Shown here in pieces: positions 26,929 through 35,931 of a DNA stretch of 64,000 nucleotides. The notes below the pieces were generated by a model, which saw only the letters and a program-made list of their open reading frames with translations, was not told where the DNA came from and did no database searches. Origin of the DNA: an uncultured Lachnospiraceae bacterium. Its GTDB lineage: Bacteria; Bacillota; Clostridia; Lachnospirales; Lachnospiraceae. Location of the stretch: the NCBI GenBank assembly GCA_900539715.1, contig UQDA01000002.1, positions 1 to 64,000 of the forward strand, given 5' to 3'. The position numbers were made by a program, and so were the translations under genes. Every line of letters starts with the position of its first letter. Positions within the stretch are counted from its first letter, which is position 1.

Positions 26929-27873
26929 ATGATGGAAAAAGAAGCAAAAATCTATGTGGCAGGACATCGCGGCATGGTGGGCTCCGCTATCGTCCGCGCA
27001 CTCGAAAAAGCCGGATATCATAATATCATCACGCGGACGCATAAGGAGCTGGATTTGTGCAGACAGCAGGAGGTAGAGGATTTTTTTGAAAAGGAAAAGC
27101 CTGATTATGTATTTCTGGCGGCTGCAAAGGTGGGAGGCATCGTTGCAAATCAGGAGGCGCTGGCGGATTTCATGTATGACAACATGACGCTGGAGATGAA
27201 CGTCATTCATTCCGCATGGAAAAATCAGTGCAAAAAGCTTCTGTTTTTAGGCTCCTCCTGCATTTATCCGAGGATGGCGCCCCAGCCGATGCCGGAGAGC
27301 TGTCTTTTGACATCGGAGCTGGAAAAGACGAACGAGGCGTACGCGCTCGCAAAAATCTCCGGGCTAAAATATTGCGAATATTTAAACCGTCAGTATGGCG
27401 CTGACTACATTTCGGCGATGCCGACGAATCTGTACGGCCCTAACGACAATTATCATCCGACCCACAGCCATGTGCTCCCCGCGCTGATACGCCGCTTCCA
27501 TGAGGCAAAGGTAGCCGGTGCAGAGGAAGTGACCTGCTGGGGAACGGGAACGCCGCTCAGGGAGTTTTTGTATGTGGATGACCTGGCGGATGCGTGCGTG
27601 TTTTTGATGAATCATTATTCCGGGAATGAAACGGTAAACGTCGGAACAGGTAAGGAGCTGACGATAAAGGAGCTGACGGAGCTGACGGCAAAGGTCATCG
27701 GTTATACGGGCCGGATCAACTGGGACCATACGAAACCGGACGGTACGCCGCGTAAGCTTCTGGATGTTTCAAAGCTGAAAAATCTGGGCTGGAGCTATTC
27801 CACGGAGTTAGAGGATGGGATCCGGATGGCGTATGAAGACTTTCTGAATAACCCGATGAGAGCGGAGAGATAA
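26929..27873 (+). CDS. fcl: GDP-L-fucose synthase
   Basis: 314 residues. Epimerises and reduces the product of Gmd to GDP-L-fucose with NADPH. N-terminal Rossmann motif [15 protein letters not shown]; catalytic region [17 protein letters not shown] and [20 protein letters not shown] (YxxxK); [30 protein letters not shown] is a Fcl hallmark. ATG 26929 or 26932, after GGAGGGG. Twenty bases separate it from gmd, so the two form an operon. Confidence 0.96.
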   Translation: MMEKEAKIYVAGHRGMVGSAIVRALEKAGYHNIITRTHKELDLCRQQEVEDFFEKEKPDYVFLAAAKVGGIVANQEALADFMYDNMTLEMNVIHSAWKNQCKKLLFLGSSCIYPRMAPQPMPESCLLTSELEKTNEAYALAKISGLKYCEYLNRQYGADYISAMPTNLYGPNDNYHPTHSHVLPALIRRFHEAKVAGAEEVTCWGTGTPLREFLYVDDLADACVFLMNHYSGNETVNVGTGKELTIKELTELTAKVIGYTGRINWDHTKPDGTPRKLLDVSKLKNLGWSYSTELEDGIRMAYEDFLNNPMRAER

Positions 27874-27923
27874 GCGGAAAAAGTGCCAAAAATGATGTAC
27901 GCAATTTCGGGTATAAATTCCTG

Positions 27924-27952
27924 TTGTTTTTTTCGGAAAGATTGGATATAAT
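27924..27952 (+). promoter_or_regulatory. Promoter of the 6S-like RNA
   Basis: TTGTTT, 17-bp spacer, TATAAT. Predicted start about 27959, with no ORF downstream until 28390. Confidence 0.75.
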
Positions 27953-27958
27953 AGAATC

Positions 27959-28150
27959 AACCTGAGATGAACGATGACCCCTGTTGTTTTGAACCTACAT
28001 TTACTTTAAACGGGATTCCTATATTGCCGGGTGGATGTCAAGCCCTCATTGCGCAGGGGAAGGCAGAAGCGCCGGTTGCGGTTACCCACCTAGCATCGGC
28101 TAGGAGTCAGAATACAGGGGGCGTCATCTTGGGGATATACTAAAGATAAA
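27959..28150 (+). ncRNA. ssrS: Probable 6S RNA
   Basis: A non-coding stretch of about 190 bases between a good promoter and a terminator. Its ends pair: GATGACCCCTGT (27973-27984) with ACAGGGGGCGTCATC (28114-28128). An inner helix pairs GGGTGG (28030-28035) with CCCACC (28085-28090), and a small hairpin CCTAGCATCGGCTAGG occupies the 3' side of the central region. A long closing stem, open central bubble and a 3' bubble hairpin are the layout of 6S RNA, which binds the sigma-A holoenzyme in stationary phase. Primary sequence also looks like clostridial 6S RNAs as I remember them. A covariance-model search would settle it. Confidence 0.72.
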
Positions 28151-28151
28151 G

Positions 28152-28176
28152 AGCAGTCCGAAAGGGCTGCTTTTTT
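28152..28176 (+). terminator. Terminator of the 6S-like RNA
   Basis: AGCAGTCC-gaaa-GGGCTGCT followed by T6. Confidence 0.88.
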
Positions 28177-28255
28177 ATACGCACTTGCGCGCGGCGAAAT
28201 TATCGCTGACGCGACCGCGCTCGGCGCGGGTGTGCGCCAAGGTGCACACTTTTTA
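28171..28255. repeat. GC-rich intergenic repeat, copy B
   Basis: Begins in the terminator T-tract: TTTTTTATACGCACTTGCGCGC, then CGAAATTATCGCTGACGCG, ACCGCGCTCGGCGCGG and GTGTGCGCCAAGGTGCAC before TTTTT. Block order and most bases match copy A. Confidence 0.75.
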
Positions 28256-28330
28256 ATACGGCAGGAATCTCTTTTTCCTGTCATACAAAAAGTATACTCG
28301 CATAATCTGATACGCAGGCAGCATATTTTT

Positions 28331-28362
28331 TGTTACTGTTTGCTGGCAAGCCAGTGAACGTC
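28331..28362. repeat. Short palindromic repeat, copy 2
   Basis: TTTGCTGG-caag-CCAGTGAAC hairpin, related to copies at 20411 and 44743. The rest of 28256-28389 shows no gene. Confidence 0.5.
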
Positions 28363-28389
28363 AACTCTTTTTGAGGCGGGAGGGAATTT

Positions 28390-30948
28390 GTGGGAAACCG
28401 TGGCAGGAAAAACGGAGAAAATCATGTCGGACGCGGCAGGGGACGGGACATTATGGCGCGCAGCAGGAGGCACAGGCGGGTTCTGGACAGGATAAAGCTG
28501 TTTGGGAAGGGGCTGGTTGTTTTGGCGGGCTGCTTTTGCCTTCTGTATCTGGCAGGATATACGGTGAGGCAGGCGGCAGAGCCGATAAAGGAACGGACTG
28601 ATACATATATCCCGCTTCAGGAGGCGGGGAATCTGGCATGGCTTTTAGCGGACAGTGCAGAAAGGAGCAGCAAGGACGGCGCAGAAGATGGAAACAGGAA
28701 AAACGTCGCGGAAAAGGAGACGGGAATTCCGGATGCAGACGCACTTTTGGAGACGCTTTACAGGATGGATTTTTCCGATGGAAACGGTTATCTGACCTGG
28801 GAACAGGCAGAACAGATATTTTCCCGTCTGCCGGAGAGCCGGGAGATGTTCGGGGGAGGCGCATATCACAAAAAGGAGCGGGTCACGGCGTCAGACTGGT
28901 ATGAGTGGTTTGACCGGGCAAGGAAATACTACGACCCGGAAAATAGGATACAGGATGTGGAGCTGGAGGTGCTGGCATCAGGGGAACGGGCGATAGACTC
29001 AGACGGAAAGGCGTTGTCAGTGCAGGAGCTCGCAGCTTCAGACGGAAGCCGGTGGCATTTTTTTGCGGACCGATTTGGGGCACAGGAGCTGTCGTGCCGC
29101 CGCATCAGCGCAGTCGCAAGAGACGGCGGTCTGTATGCCCTGCGGGAAGCAGAAAACGGTCCGGTAACGTTTGAAAATATATGGGTCATGGAAGCAAAGG
29201 ATGAAATCCGCTGTTTCTGGAACGGGTTTGAAATTCTTTTGCCGGGAGGGGCGGAAGAAATTTCGGAGGATTTCAGGAAAAGCTGTGACAGGATATGTGA
29301 CCTGACTTTTAAAAAGGGTGTTTTGACAAAGGCAGTAAGCAAAGATGAAAAAATTTCAGGGAGGCTTCTGAGTGTGACGGAGGTGGGCGCTGAGGTCGAA
29401 GGGCACGGTATTTATCCTCTTTCAGATAAAATAAAGGCATATCGGCTGTATGATACGCCCAGGCAGCTTTCGGTTTCCGAGTTAAAGATTGGATATGCCT
29501 TCACCGATTTTGTGGTGGAGGACGGCGTGATAGAAGCGGCGCTGGTACCGCGCAGAGAGCGGATGGAAGCGATACGTGTGCTCGTAAAAACTACGGATTC
29601 TGGCGGAGCATGGCATGAAAAGGTCGTATTGACGCCGGACTGCGAATGCACAGTCAGGTCAGGGACAGGGGAGGATGAAAAGCGACAGCGGATTTCCGCA
29701 GGAGAGACGATGAAAATTGCGGAGGACAGTCCGCTGTTTGCAGAAAACAGCCGTATCGTTGTAGAACCGGAGGTTTTGACCGGACGGGTCAGACTGGAAA
29801 ATGTAGGACGTTCGCAGGGAACGCCGTCATACAGAGGAAAGCTGGAGCTGGTCAAAGGAGAAGAGGGGATTCTGGTCATCAATGAGGTACTTTTGGAGGA
29901 ATATCTGTATGCAGTGGTTCCAAGCGAGATGCCGTCCTCTTATCCGCTGGAGGCGCTGAAAAGCCAGGCGATATGCGCCCGGACATATGCCTATGATAAA
30001 ATGTGCCATGCGGGGCTTGCGCGGTACGGGGCACATGTGGATGACAGCGCGGCATTTCAGGTCTATAACAATATAGAAGAAAATGCGGATACCACAAGGG
30101 CAGTAAAGGAGACAGCCGGACAGGTGCTTTATTATGGGGACGGGCTGGCACAGACTTATTATTATTCAACTTCCTGCGGTTATGGTACGGATGCTTCCGT
30201 ATGGGAGAGCGGGAACGCGCAGCATCCGTATCTGATGGCACAGGCGGTCAATACCGGAAATATGTCGCTGACGCTTGCCTCCAGGCAGCAGGATATCGCT
30301 GCGGTAATGGCGCCTGTTATGGACCAGGCGGCGCTGCTTTCGCAGAATGAGATATTTGACGGATTTATACGCACGACGGACGTAAATTTTTATGAAGCAA
30401 AAGAGCCATGGTACCGTTGGAGCTATCGGGTGGAACAGCTGGAGACAGAGCGGCTGGCTGAGGCGCTGAAAAAGCGTCAGGCAGCGGATCAGGATGGTGT
30501 CTTGACAATGCAGGAGGACGGTTCATGGGAGGAACAGACGCCGCCGGAACCTGGAAAGATAAGGGAGATTTCCGTGATAGAGCGTGGACCGGGAGGCGTG
30601 GCTTCAAAGCTTTTGATAGAGGGAGAAAATGCATCGCTGCTTGTGAGGACCGAACATAACATCAGATATGCGCTCTGCGATGGCAAAACGGAGGTGATCC
30701 GTCAGGACGGAAGCTCTGCCAGGGCAGGAATGATGATCCCCAGTGCATTTTTTTCAATCGAGACTTCCAAAAAAGACGGTTTTGTGGTAGGATATACCCT
30801 AAATGGCGGAGGATTTGGCCATGGCGTCGGACTTTCCCAGAACGGGGCGCGCAATATGGCCCTGCGGTCGATAGATGCGGAAGGCATCCTGGGCTTTTTT
30901 TATAAAGGATGCAGACTGCGCAGCATCTATGAAACGGAGCAGTCATAA
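28390..30948 (+). CDS. SpoIID/LytB-domain membrane protein
   Basis: 852 residues. A basic N-terminus and one membrane helix (about 36-60) are followed by a long extracytoplasmic region. The SpoIID/LytB domain sits at about 490-640 (EYLYAVVPSEMPSSYPLEALKSQAICARTYAY, AQTYYYSTSCGYGTDASVWES) and is completed near the C-terminus by GGGFGHGVGLSQNGARNMA. SpoIID is a lytic transglycosylase of the engulfing forespore; this protein is over twice as long as SpoIID and has extra regions of unknown role, so it is a SpoIID-related cell wall enzyme rather than SpoIID itself. GTG 28390 follows GGGAGGG closely. yihY follows after 25 bases. Confidence 0.87.
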   Translation: MGNRGRKNGENHVGRGRGRDIMARSRRHRRVLDRIKLFGKGLVVLAGCFCLLYLAGYTVRQAAEPIKERTDTYIPLQEAGNLAWLLADSAERSSKDGAEDGNRKNVAEKETGIPDADALLETLYRMDFSDGNGYLTWEQAEQIFSRLPESREMFGGGAYHKKERVTASDWYEWFDRARKYYDPENRIQDVELEVLASGERAIDSDGKALSVQELAASDGSRWHFFADRFGAQELSCRRISAVARDGGLYALREAENGPVTFENIWVMEAKDEIRCFWNGFEILLPGGAEEISEDFRKSCDRICDLTFKKGVLTKAVSKDEKISGRLLSVTEVGAEVEGHGIYPLSDKIKAYRLYDTPRQLSVSELKIGYAFTDFVVEDGVIEAALVPRRERMEAIRVLVKTTDSGGAWHEKVVLTPDCECTVRSGTGEDEKRQRISAGETMKIAEDSPLFAENSRIVVEPEVLTGRVRLENVGRSQGTPSYRGKLELVKGEEGILVINEVLLEEYLYAVVPSEMPSSYPLEALKSQAICARTYAYDKMCHAGLARYGAHVDDSAAFQVYNNIEENADTTRAVKETAGQVLYYGDGLAQTYYYSTSCGYGTDASVWESGNAQHPYLMAQAVNTGNMSLTLASRQQDIAAVMAPVMDQAALLSQNEIFDGFIRTTDVNFYEAKEPWYRWSYRVEQLETERLAEALKKRQAADQDGVLTMQEDGSWEEQTPPEPGKIREISVIERGPGGVASKLLIEGENASLLVRTEHNIRYALCDGKTEVIRQDGSSARAGMMIPSAFFSIETSKKDGFVVGYTLNGGGFGHGVGLSQNGARNMALRSIDAEGILGFFYKGCRLRSIYETEQS

Positions 30949-30973
30949 AAGAACAGAAAAGGAACGGTGTAAC

Positions 30974-31798
30974 ATGAAAAAAGCGATCCGCCTGCTTCGG
31001 GGCTTTGCAAGACATATGTCCAAATCAAATGTAAACGCCCACGCGTCCTGCGCGGCGTATTTTATGTTTTTATCATTGATACCGATCATCATCCTGCTTT
31101 GTTCCTTACTGCCTTATACCTCTCTGGAGAAATCGGATCTTTTGAGGGGAGTGGCGGAGGTGATGCCGATGCCGCTCGTCCCTGTGATGAGCGGGCTGAT
31201 AGATTCTCTGTACAACAGTACAGTAGGCGTGACGAGCATCGCGGCTGTGGTGACGGTGTGGTCTGCCGGAAAAGGAATGCTGGCGCTGATACGGGGATTA
31301 AATGCGATGAACGGAGTCGTAGAGGACAGAAATTATGTGTTTCAGAGGATTCTGGCGTCTTTTTACACCGTCATTTTTCTGGGAGTATTATTATTGTCAC
31401 TGGTGCTGATGGTGTTTGGAAATACGCTTGTGCGCATTCTGGGTGAGCACATCCCGATGCTGAACGGAATAGTAGATCTGGTCATGCATTTGAAGCCTTT
31501 GTTTTCCTGGGGGATACTGATCGTGGTATTTATGGTCATATATGCTTATCTGCCGAATGTGAAGCAGGAGCCTAAAAGCCAGATTCCGGGAGCACTGTTT
31601 GCGGCGGTGAGCTGGAACCTGTTTTCATGGGGATTTTCCATTTATATTGAAAACTTCAATGATTTTGGACTGTATGGAAGTCTTTCAACAATCGTTGTCA
31701 TTATGATGTGGCTGTACTTTTGTATGTATCTTTTGCTCGTGGGAGCACATATCAACCGGTTCGCGGGATTGTTCCGGAGTGAAATCATGCAGAAATAG
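30974..31798 (+). CDS. YihY/BrkB-family membrane protein
   Basis: 274 residues with about six hydrophobic helices. Family signatures: an N-terminal NAHASCAAYFMFLSLIPIIILL, the central VWSAGKGMLALIRGLN and the C-terminal NDFGLYGSLSTIVVIMMWLYFCMYLLLVGAHINR. Formerly called ribonuclease BN by mistake; the molecular role is unknown. ATG 30974 after AAAGGAACGG; the longer frame from 30875 is rejected because it overlaps the upstream gene. It probably shares the transcript of the SpoIID-like gene. Confidence 0.9.
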   Translation: MKKAIRLLRGFARHMSKSNVNAHASCAAYFMFLSLIPIIILLCSLLPYTSLEKSDLLRGVAEVMPMPLVPVMSGLIDSLYNSTVGVTSIAAVVTVWSAGKGMLALIRGLNAMNGVVEDRNYVFQRILASFYTVIFLGVLLLSLVLMVFGNTLVRILGEHIPMLNGIVDLVMHLKPLFSWGILIVVFMVIYAYLPNVKQEPKSQIPGALFAAVSWNLFSWGFSIYIENFNDFGLYGSLSTIVVIMMWLYFCMYLLLVGAHINRFAGLFRSEIMQK

Positions 31799-31800
31799 TA

Positions 31801-31829
31801 TTGACTTTTGCGGCGGGATTTCTTAAAAT
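31801..31829 (+). promoter_or_regulatory. Promoter of the pheST T-box transcript
   Basis: TTGACT, 17-bp spacer, TAAAAT, starting right after the yihY stop. Start near 31837. Confidence 0.8.
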
Positions 31830-31836
31830 ATAGAAC

Positions 31837-32095
31837 ATAGTGCAAAGGCCGTGAAGGTGTCAGTAGCATCTGCAACAGACAGACAGAGAGGAAAAGCCGC
31901 AGGCTGGGAGCTTTTCCATGCAGAATGATGTGAAATTCCCACCGGAGCCGTCTGGCTGAAGGAGCTGTGTCTCTGAGTAGGTCAAACCGTAGAGGGCACG
32001 TTACGCCCGTAATGAAGCGCCCGCAGTATGCGGGAACGAGGGTGGTACCGCGGAAGATTTTTCGTCCCTGATTATATATCAGGGACTTTTTTATT
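31837..32095 (+). promoter_or_regulatory. T-box riboswitch (Phe) controlling pheST
   Basis: The conserved T-box sequence AACGAGGGTGGTACCGCGG is at 32035-32053. A competing terminator follows (stem GTCCCTG / CAGGGAC at 32064-32086, then T6). In the Stem I region TTC at 31936-31938, in a GAAATTCCC context, is the likely specifier codon for phenylalanine, matching the genes controlled. Uncharged tRNA-Phe would stabilise the antiterminator and let transcription into pheS. Stem I and the specifier position are inferred by eye. Confidence 0.93.
32060..32095 (+). terminator. Conditional terminator of the T-box
   Basis: GTCCCTG-attatatat-CAGGGACTTTTTT, 70 bases before pheS. Confidence 0.9.
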
Positions 32096-32158
32096 TTATA
32101 GAAATTTTGATCCTGTTTACAGGAGCAGTCCCTGTGCAGTAAGGAAAGGAGATTGCTG

Positions 32159-33178
32159 ATGAAAGAGAAATTGGCGAAATTAAGAGAAGAAGTCCTGGCA
32201 CAGATTGAAACAGCCGGGAATCTGGAGCGTCTCAATGAAGTCAGAGTCGGCGTACTTGGCAAAAAAGGCGCGCTGACGGAGCTGTTAAAGGGCATGAAGG
32301 ACGTGGCGGCAGAGGATCGTCCGAAGGTAGGACAGATGGTAAATGAAGTCCGTGCCGAGATAGAGAAGGCGCTGGAGACAGAAAAGAGTCGTCTGGAAGA
32401 CCTGGCGCTGGAGGCGCGTTTAAAAGAAGAGGTGCTGGATGTGACGCTGCCTTCCAAAAAGAATCAGGTAGGTCACCGTCATCCAAACACCATTGCGCTG
32501 GAAGAGGTAGAGCGTATTTTCGTGGGTATGGGCTATGAGGTTGTTGAGGGACCGGAAGTAGAAAAGGATTACTACAACTTTGAAGCGCTCAATATCCCGA
32601 AGGACCATCCCGCAAGAGATGAGCAGGATACCTTTTATATCAACGATGAGATAGTGCTGCGGACACAGACCTCTCCGGTGCAGGTGCGTACAATGGAAAA
32701 GGGCAAGCTGCCTATCAGGATGATAGCGCCCGGCAGAGTATTCCGTTCCGATGAAGTGGATGCGACCCATTCCCCTTCCTTCCATCAGATAGAGGGACTT
32801 GTCATCGATAAGAATATTACATTTTCCGACTTGAAAGGAACACTGGCAGAGTTTGCAAAAGAGCTGTTTGGTGAGTCTACAAAAGTTAAATTCCGTCCGC
32901 ACCATTTTCCGTTTACAGAGCCCAGTGCAGAAGTGGATGTGAGCTGCTTTAAGTGCGGCGGCAAGGGGTGCCGTTTCTGTAAGGGTTCCGGCTGGATAGA
33001 AATTCTGGGCTGCGGCATGGTACATCCGAGGGTACTCAGAATGAGCGGCATCGATCCGGAAGAATATTCAGGATTCGCTTTCGGTATGGGACTGGAGCGT
33101 ATCGCCCTGTTAAAATATGAGATTGACGACATGCGTCTGCTTTATGAAAACGATGCAAGATTTTTAAAGCAGTTCTAA
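32159..33178 (+). CDS. pheS: Phenylalanyl-tRNA synthetase alpha subunit
   Basis: 339 residues, class II synthetase catalytic subunit of the (alpha-beta)2 enzyme. An N-terminal coiled coil (1-85) precedes the catalytic core: motif 1 around [32 protein letters not shown], motif 2 [22 protein letters not shown], motif 3 [22 protein letters not shown] at 32146-32151 lies 7 bases before ATG 32159, which decides the start over an upstream TTG. Cotranscribed with pheT. Confidence 0.98.
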   Translation: MKEKLAKLREEVLAQIETAGNLERLNEVRVGVLGKKGALTELLKGMKDVAAEDRPKVGQMVNEVRAEIEKALETEKSRLEDLALEARLKEEVLDVTLPSKKNQVGHRHPNTIALEEVERIFVGMGYEVVEGPEVEKDYYNFEALNIPKDHPARDEQDTFYINDEIVLRTQTSPVQVRTMEKGKLPIRMIAPGRVFRSDEVDATHSPSFHQIEGLVIDKNITFSDLKGTLAEFAKELFGESTKVKFRPHHFPFTEPSAEVDVSCFKCGGKGCRFCKGSGWIEILGCGMVHPRVLRMSGIDPEEYSGFAFGMGLERIALLKYEIDDMRLLYENDARFLKQF

Positions 33179-33196
33179 GGGAAAGGAGAGAGAAGA

Positions 33197-35617
33197 GTGA
33201 ATACAGCATTATCATGGATCAAAGCATATGTGCCCGACCTTTCCTGTACAGACCAGGAGTATTTCGACGCGATGACATTGAGCGGTACAAAGGTGGAAGG
33301 CTTTGAGCGTCTCGACAAAAATCTGGAAAAAATCGTGATAGGTCAGATAGAGGAGATTGAGAAGCATCCCGATGCGGACAAGCTCATCGTTTGCCAGGTT
33401 AATGTAGGAACAGAGAAAATTCAGATTGTGACAGGAGCTTCCAATGTGAAGGTGGGAGACAAGGTGCCTGTTGTTCTGGACGGAGGAAAGGTTGCCGGAG
33501 GACATGACGGCGGCCCGCTGCCGGAGGATGGCATCGAGATAAAGGCAGGCAAGTTAAGAGGCGTTCCTTCTGCCGGGATGATGTGTTCTGTGGAGGAGTT
33601 GGGCAGCAGCCGGGAGATGTATCCGGAAGCGCCTGAAAGCGGTATCTATATTTTTGAAGAGGATGCGGAAGTGGGTGCGGATGCTGTGGAGGCACTGGGA
33701 CTTCGCGACACTGTATTTGAATATGAGATCACAAGTAACCGTGTGGATTGCTACGGAATTTTAGGTATTGCAAGAGAGGCGGCGGCAACATTCAGAAAGC
33801 CCTTCTGCGCACCGGAGGTGACCGTACGTGAGAACGGCGAGGACGTGAATGATTATGTAAGTGTCGAAGTGGAGGACACCGACCTTTGTACAAGATATTG
33901 TGCTCGCGTCTGCAAAAATATCAAAATTGCGCCGAGTCCGAAGTGGATGCAGCGTCGTCTGGCAGCCGCAGGGATTCGTCCGATAAACAATCTGGTTGAT
34001 ATCACCAATTACGTGATGGCAGAGTACGGCCAGCCGATGCACGCATATGACATGGATAAGATAGCAGGAAATAAGATAATCGTGCGCCGCGCAAAAGACG
34101 GCAGCGAATTTGAAACTCTGGATGGTCAGATGCGGAAGCTGGACAGCAATGTACTGATGATCTGCGATGCGGAGAAAGAAGTCGGTATTGCAGGTATCAT
34201 GGGCGGTGAAAACAGCAAGATAACGGATGATGTAAAAACGGTTCTGTTTGAGGCGGCGACTTTTAACGGTCCCAACATCCGTAAATCCGCAAAGCGTATC
34301 GGCATGAGGACAGAGGCCTCCGGTATTTTTGAAAAAGGTCTTGACCCTGTAAATGCGGCTGCGGCAATCGACCGCGCCTGCCAGCTGATAGAAGAGCTGG
34401 GCTGCGGTGAGGTAGTCGGCGGAATGGTCGATGTGTGCCAGCCTTTAAAGCCTCTGCGCCGTATCGCGTTCGAGCCTGAAAAGATAAATCATTTCCTTGG
34501 GACTGACATTTCCAGAGAGGAAATGCTGGAATATTTTGCACGCATCGAGCTTGCTTATGACGAGGCGTCCAACGAGATCGTGGTACCTTCTTTCCGCCAG
34601 GATTTGGAAGGCTTTGCAGATATCGCAGAGGAAGTTGCCCGTTTTTACGGATACGATAAGATACCTACCACGCTTCCCTCCGGCGAAGCAACGACCGGAA
34701 AGATTTCCTTTAAGGAACGGGTGGAGCAGAAGGCAAGGGATATTGCGGAATATTGTGGATTTTCACAGGGAATGTGCTATTCCTTTGAGAGTCCGAAGGT
34801 ATTTGATAAGCTGCTTATTCCGGCAGACAGTGAGCTTCGCAGGACGGTGACGATTTCCAATCCTTTAGGAGAGGATTATTCTGTGATGCGCACCACATCC
34901 TTAAACGGTATGCTGAACAGCCTTTCTACCAACTATAACCGCCGCAATAAGGATGTACGTCTTTATGAGCTGGGAAATGTTTATCTGCCGAAGGCGCTGC
35001 CGCTGACAGAGCTTCCCGATGAACGGATGCAGTTTACGCTTGGATTTTACGGAGAAGGTGACTTCTTTACGATGAAAGGCGTTGTGGAAGAATTCCTGGA
35101 GCATGTGGGAATGAATGAAAAGCCGCAGTATGATCCGGAAGCCGGTAAGCCGTGGCTGCACCCTGGCCGTCAGGCAAATGTGGTATATAGCGGCACTGTG
35201 ATCGGCTATGTGGGCGAAGTACATCCTAAGGTACTTGCAAACTACAATATCGGTCAGAGAGCATATCTGGCAGTTCTGGATATGCCCTGCATCGTAGAGA
35301 AGGCTTCTTTTGACCGCAAATACGAAGGAATTGCAAAATATCCTGCGGTAACAAGGGACATCAGCATGGTTGTTCCGAAAACGGTGCTGGCGGGTCAGAT
35401 AGAGAATATCCTGACGCAGCGCGGCGGAAAGATAATGGAAAGCTATTCCCTGTTTGATATTTATGAAGGGGAACAGATCAAAGAAGGCTACAAATCCATG
35501 GCGTATACGCTGACATTCCGTGCAAAAGACAGAACACTGGAGGACGCAGATATCACGGCTGCCATGAAGAAGATTTTAAACGGTCTGGAAGGACTGGGTA
35601 TCGAGCTGCGCCAGTAA
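33197..35617 (+). CDS. pheT: Phenylalanyl-tRNA synthetase beta subunit
   Basis: 806 residues, full length. Domains in order: EMAP-like tRNA-binding domain (about 40-150), B3/B4 editing domain (about 210-385, IRPINNLVDITNYVMAEYGQPMHAYD), B5 (about 405-475), a catalytic-like core, and the FDX-ACB anticodon-binding domain at the end (KYPAVTRDISMVV to the C-terminus). GTG start at 33197 after AAGGAGAG. Confidence 0.97.
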   Translation: MNTALSWIKAYVPDLSCTDQEYFDAMTLSGTKVEGFERLDKNLEKIVIGQIEEIEKHPDADKLIVCQVNVGTEKIQIVTGASNVKVGDKVPVVLDGGKVAGGHDGGPLPEDGIEIKAGKLRGVPSAGMMCSVEELGSSREMYPEAPESGIYIFEEDAEVGADAVEALGLRDTVFEYEITSNRVDCYGILGIAREAAATFRKPFCAPEVTVRENGEDVNDYVSVEVEDTDLCTRYCARVCKNIKIAPSPKWMQRRLAAAGIRPINNLVDITNYVMAEYGQPMHAYDMDKIAGNKIIVRRAKDGSEFETLDGQMRKLDSNVLMICDAEKEVGIAGIMGGENSKITDDVKTVLFEAATFNGPNIRKSAKRIGMRTEASGIFEKGLDPVNAAAAIDRACQLIEELGCGEVVGGMVDVCQPLKPLRRIAFEPEKINHFLGTDISREEMLEYFARIELAYDEASNEIVVPSFRQDLEGFADIAEEVARFYGYDKIPTTLPSGEATTGKISFKERVEQKARDIAEYCGFSQGMCYSFESPKVFDKLLIPADSELRRTVTISNPLGEDYSVMRTTSLNGMLNSLSTNYNRRNKDVRLYELGNVYLPKALPLTELPDERMQFTLGFYGEGDFFTMKGVVEEFLEHVGMNEKPQYDPEAGKPWLHPGRQANVVYSGTVIGYVGEVHPKVLANYNIGQRAYLAVLDMPCIVEKASFDRKYEGIAKYPAVTRDISMVVPKTVLAGQIENILTQRGGKIMESYSLFDIYEGEQIKEGYKSMAYTLTFRAKDRTLEDADITAAMKKILNGLEGLGIELRQ

Positions 35618-35646
35618 ACGCTTTGCGCTGCGGCATGGAGGGAACA

Positions 35647-35931
35647 ATGGAAAAAAGGTCAGTTACGGTAGGACCGATCAATAATGAAGTGGATTTCTGC
35701 AAAGTATACGATTTGGCGACAAAGGAGAAGGTCGAGAGGATACTTTTGGCAAACCGGATTTCCTATTGCTGTCATTTTGAGGATAAAGGATTTTTGCAGA
35801 AGCTGTTTTCACCGGTGCAAAAGACCGTGTGTACCTTCCGCATCCACGATGAGGAAGTGCCGCGGGCAAAGGAGCTGGTACGCTCCGTACTTGGCGAGAC
35901 AAAGAAAAAACGCAAGGAGAGTAAAAAATAA
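35647..35931 (+). CDS. Small conserved-looking protein of unknown function
   Basis: 94 residues, basic C-terminus (KKKRKESKK). No family recognised. The central FCKVYDLATKEKVERILLANRISYCCHFE and FRIHDEEVPRAKELV resemble small proteins of the signal-transducing DUF2007 type in feel (conversion of a position on a short alpha/beta fold), but this is a guess. ATG 35647 follows GGAGGGAAC; two upstream ATG/ATG-like codons are less well placed. The stop overlaps the next start by one base, so it is cotranscribed between pheT and the aminopeptidase. Confidence 0.75.
   Translation: MEKRSVTVGPINNEVDFCKVYDLATKEKVERILLANRISYCCHFEDKGFLQKLFSPVQKTVCTFRIHDEEVPRAKELVRSVLGETKKKRKESKK

Noticed and set aside
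25965..26930. 321-codon open frame opposite gmd on the minus strand
   Set aside because: Antisense frame to a clear enzyme gene with low-complexity, Cys/His/Arg-rich translation; no ribosome site and no family match.
31642..32457. 271-codon minus-strand frame over the pheST leader
   Set aside because: It runs through the T-box and both flanking genes, which have stronger evidence.
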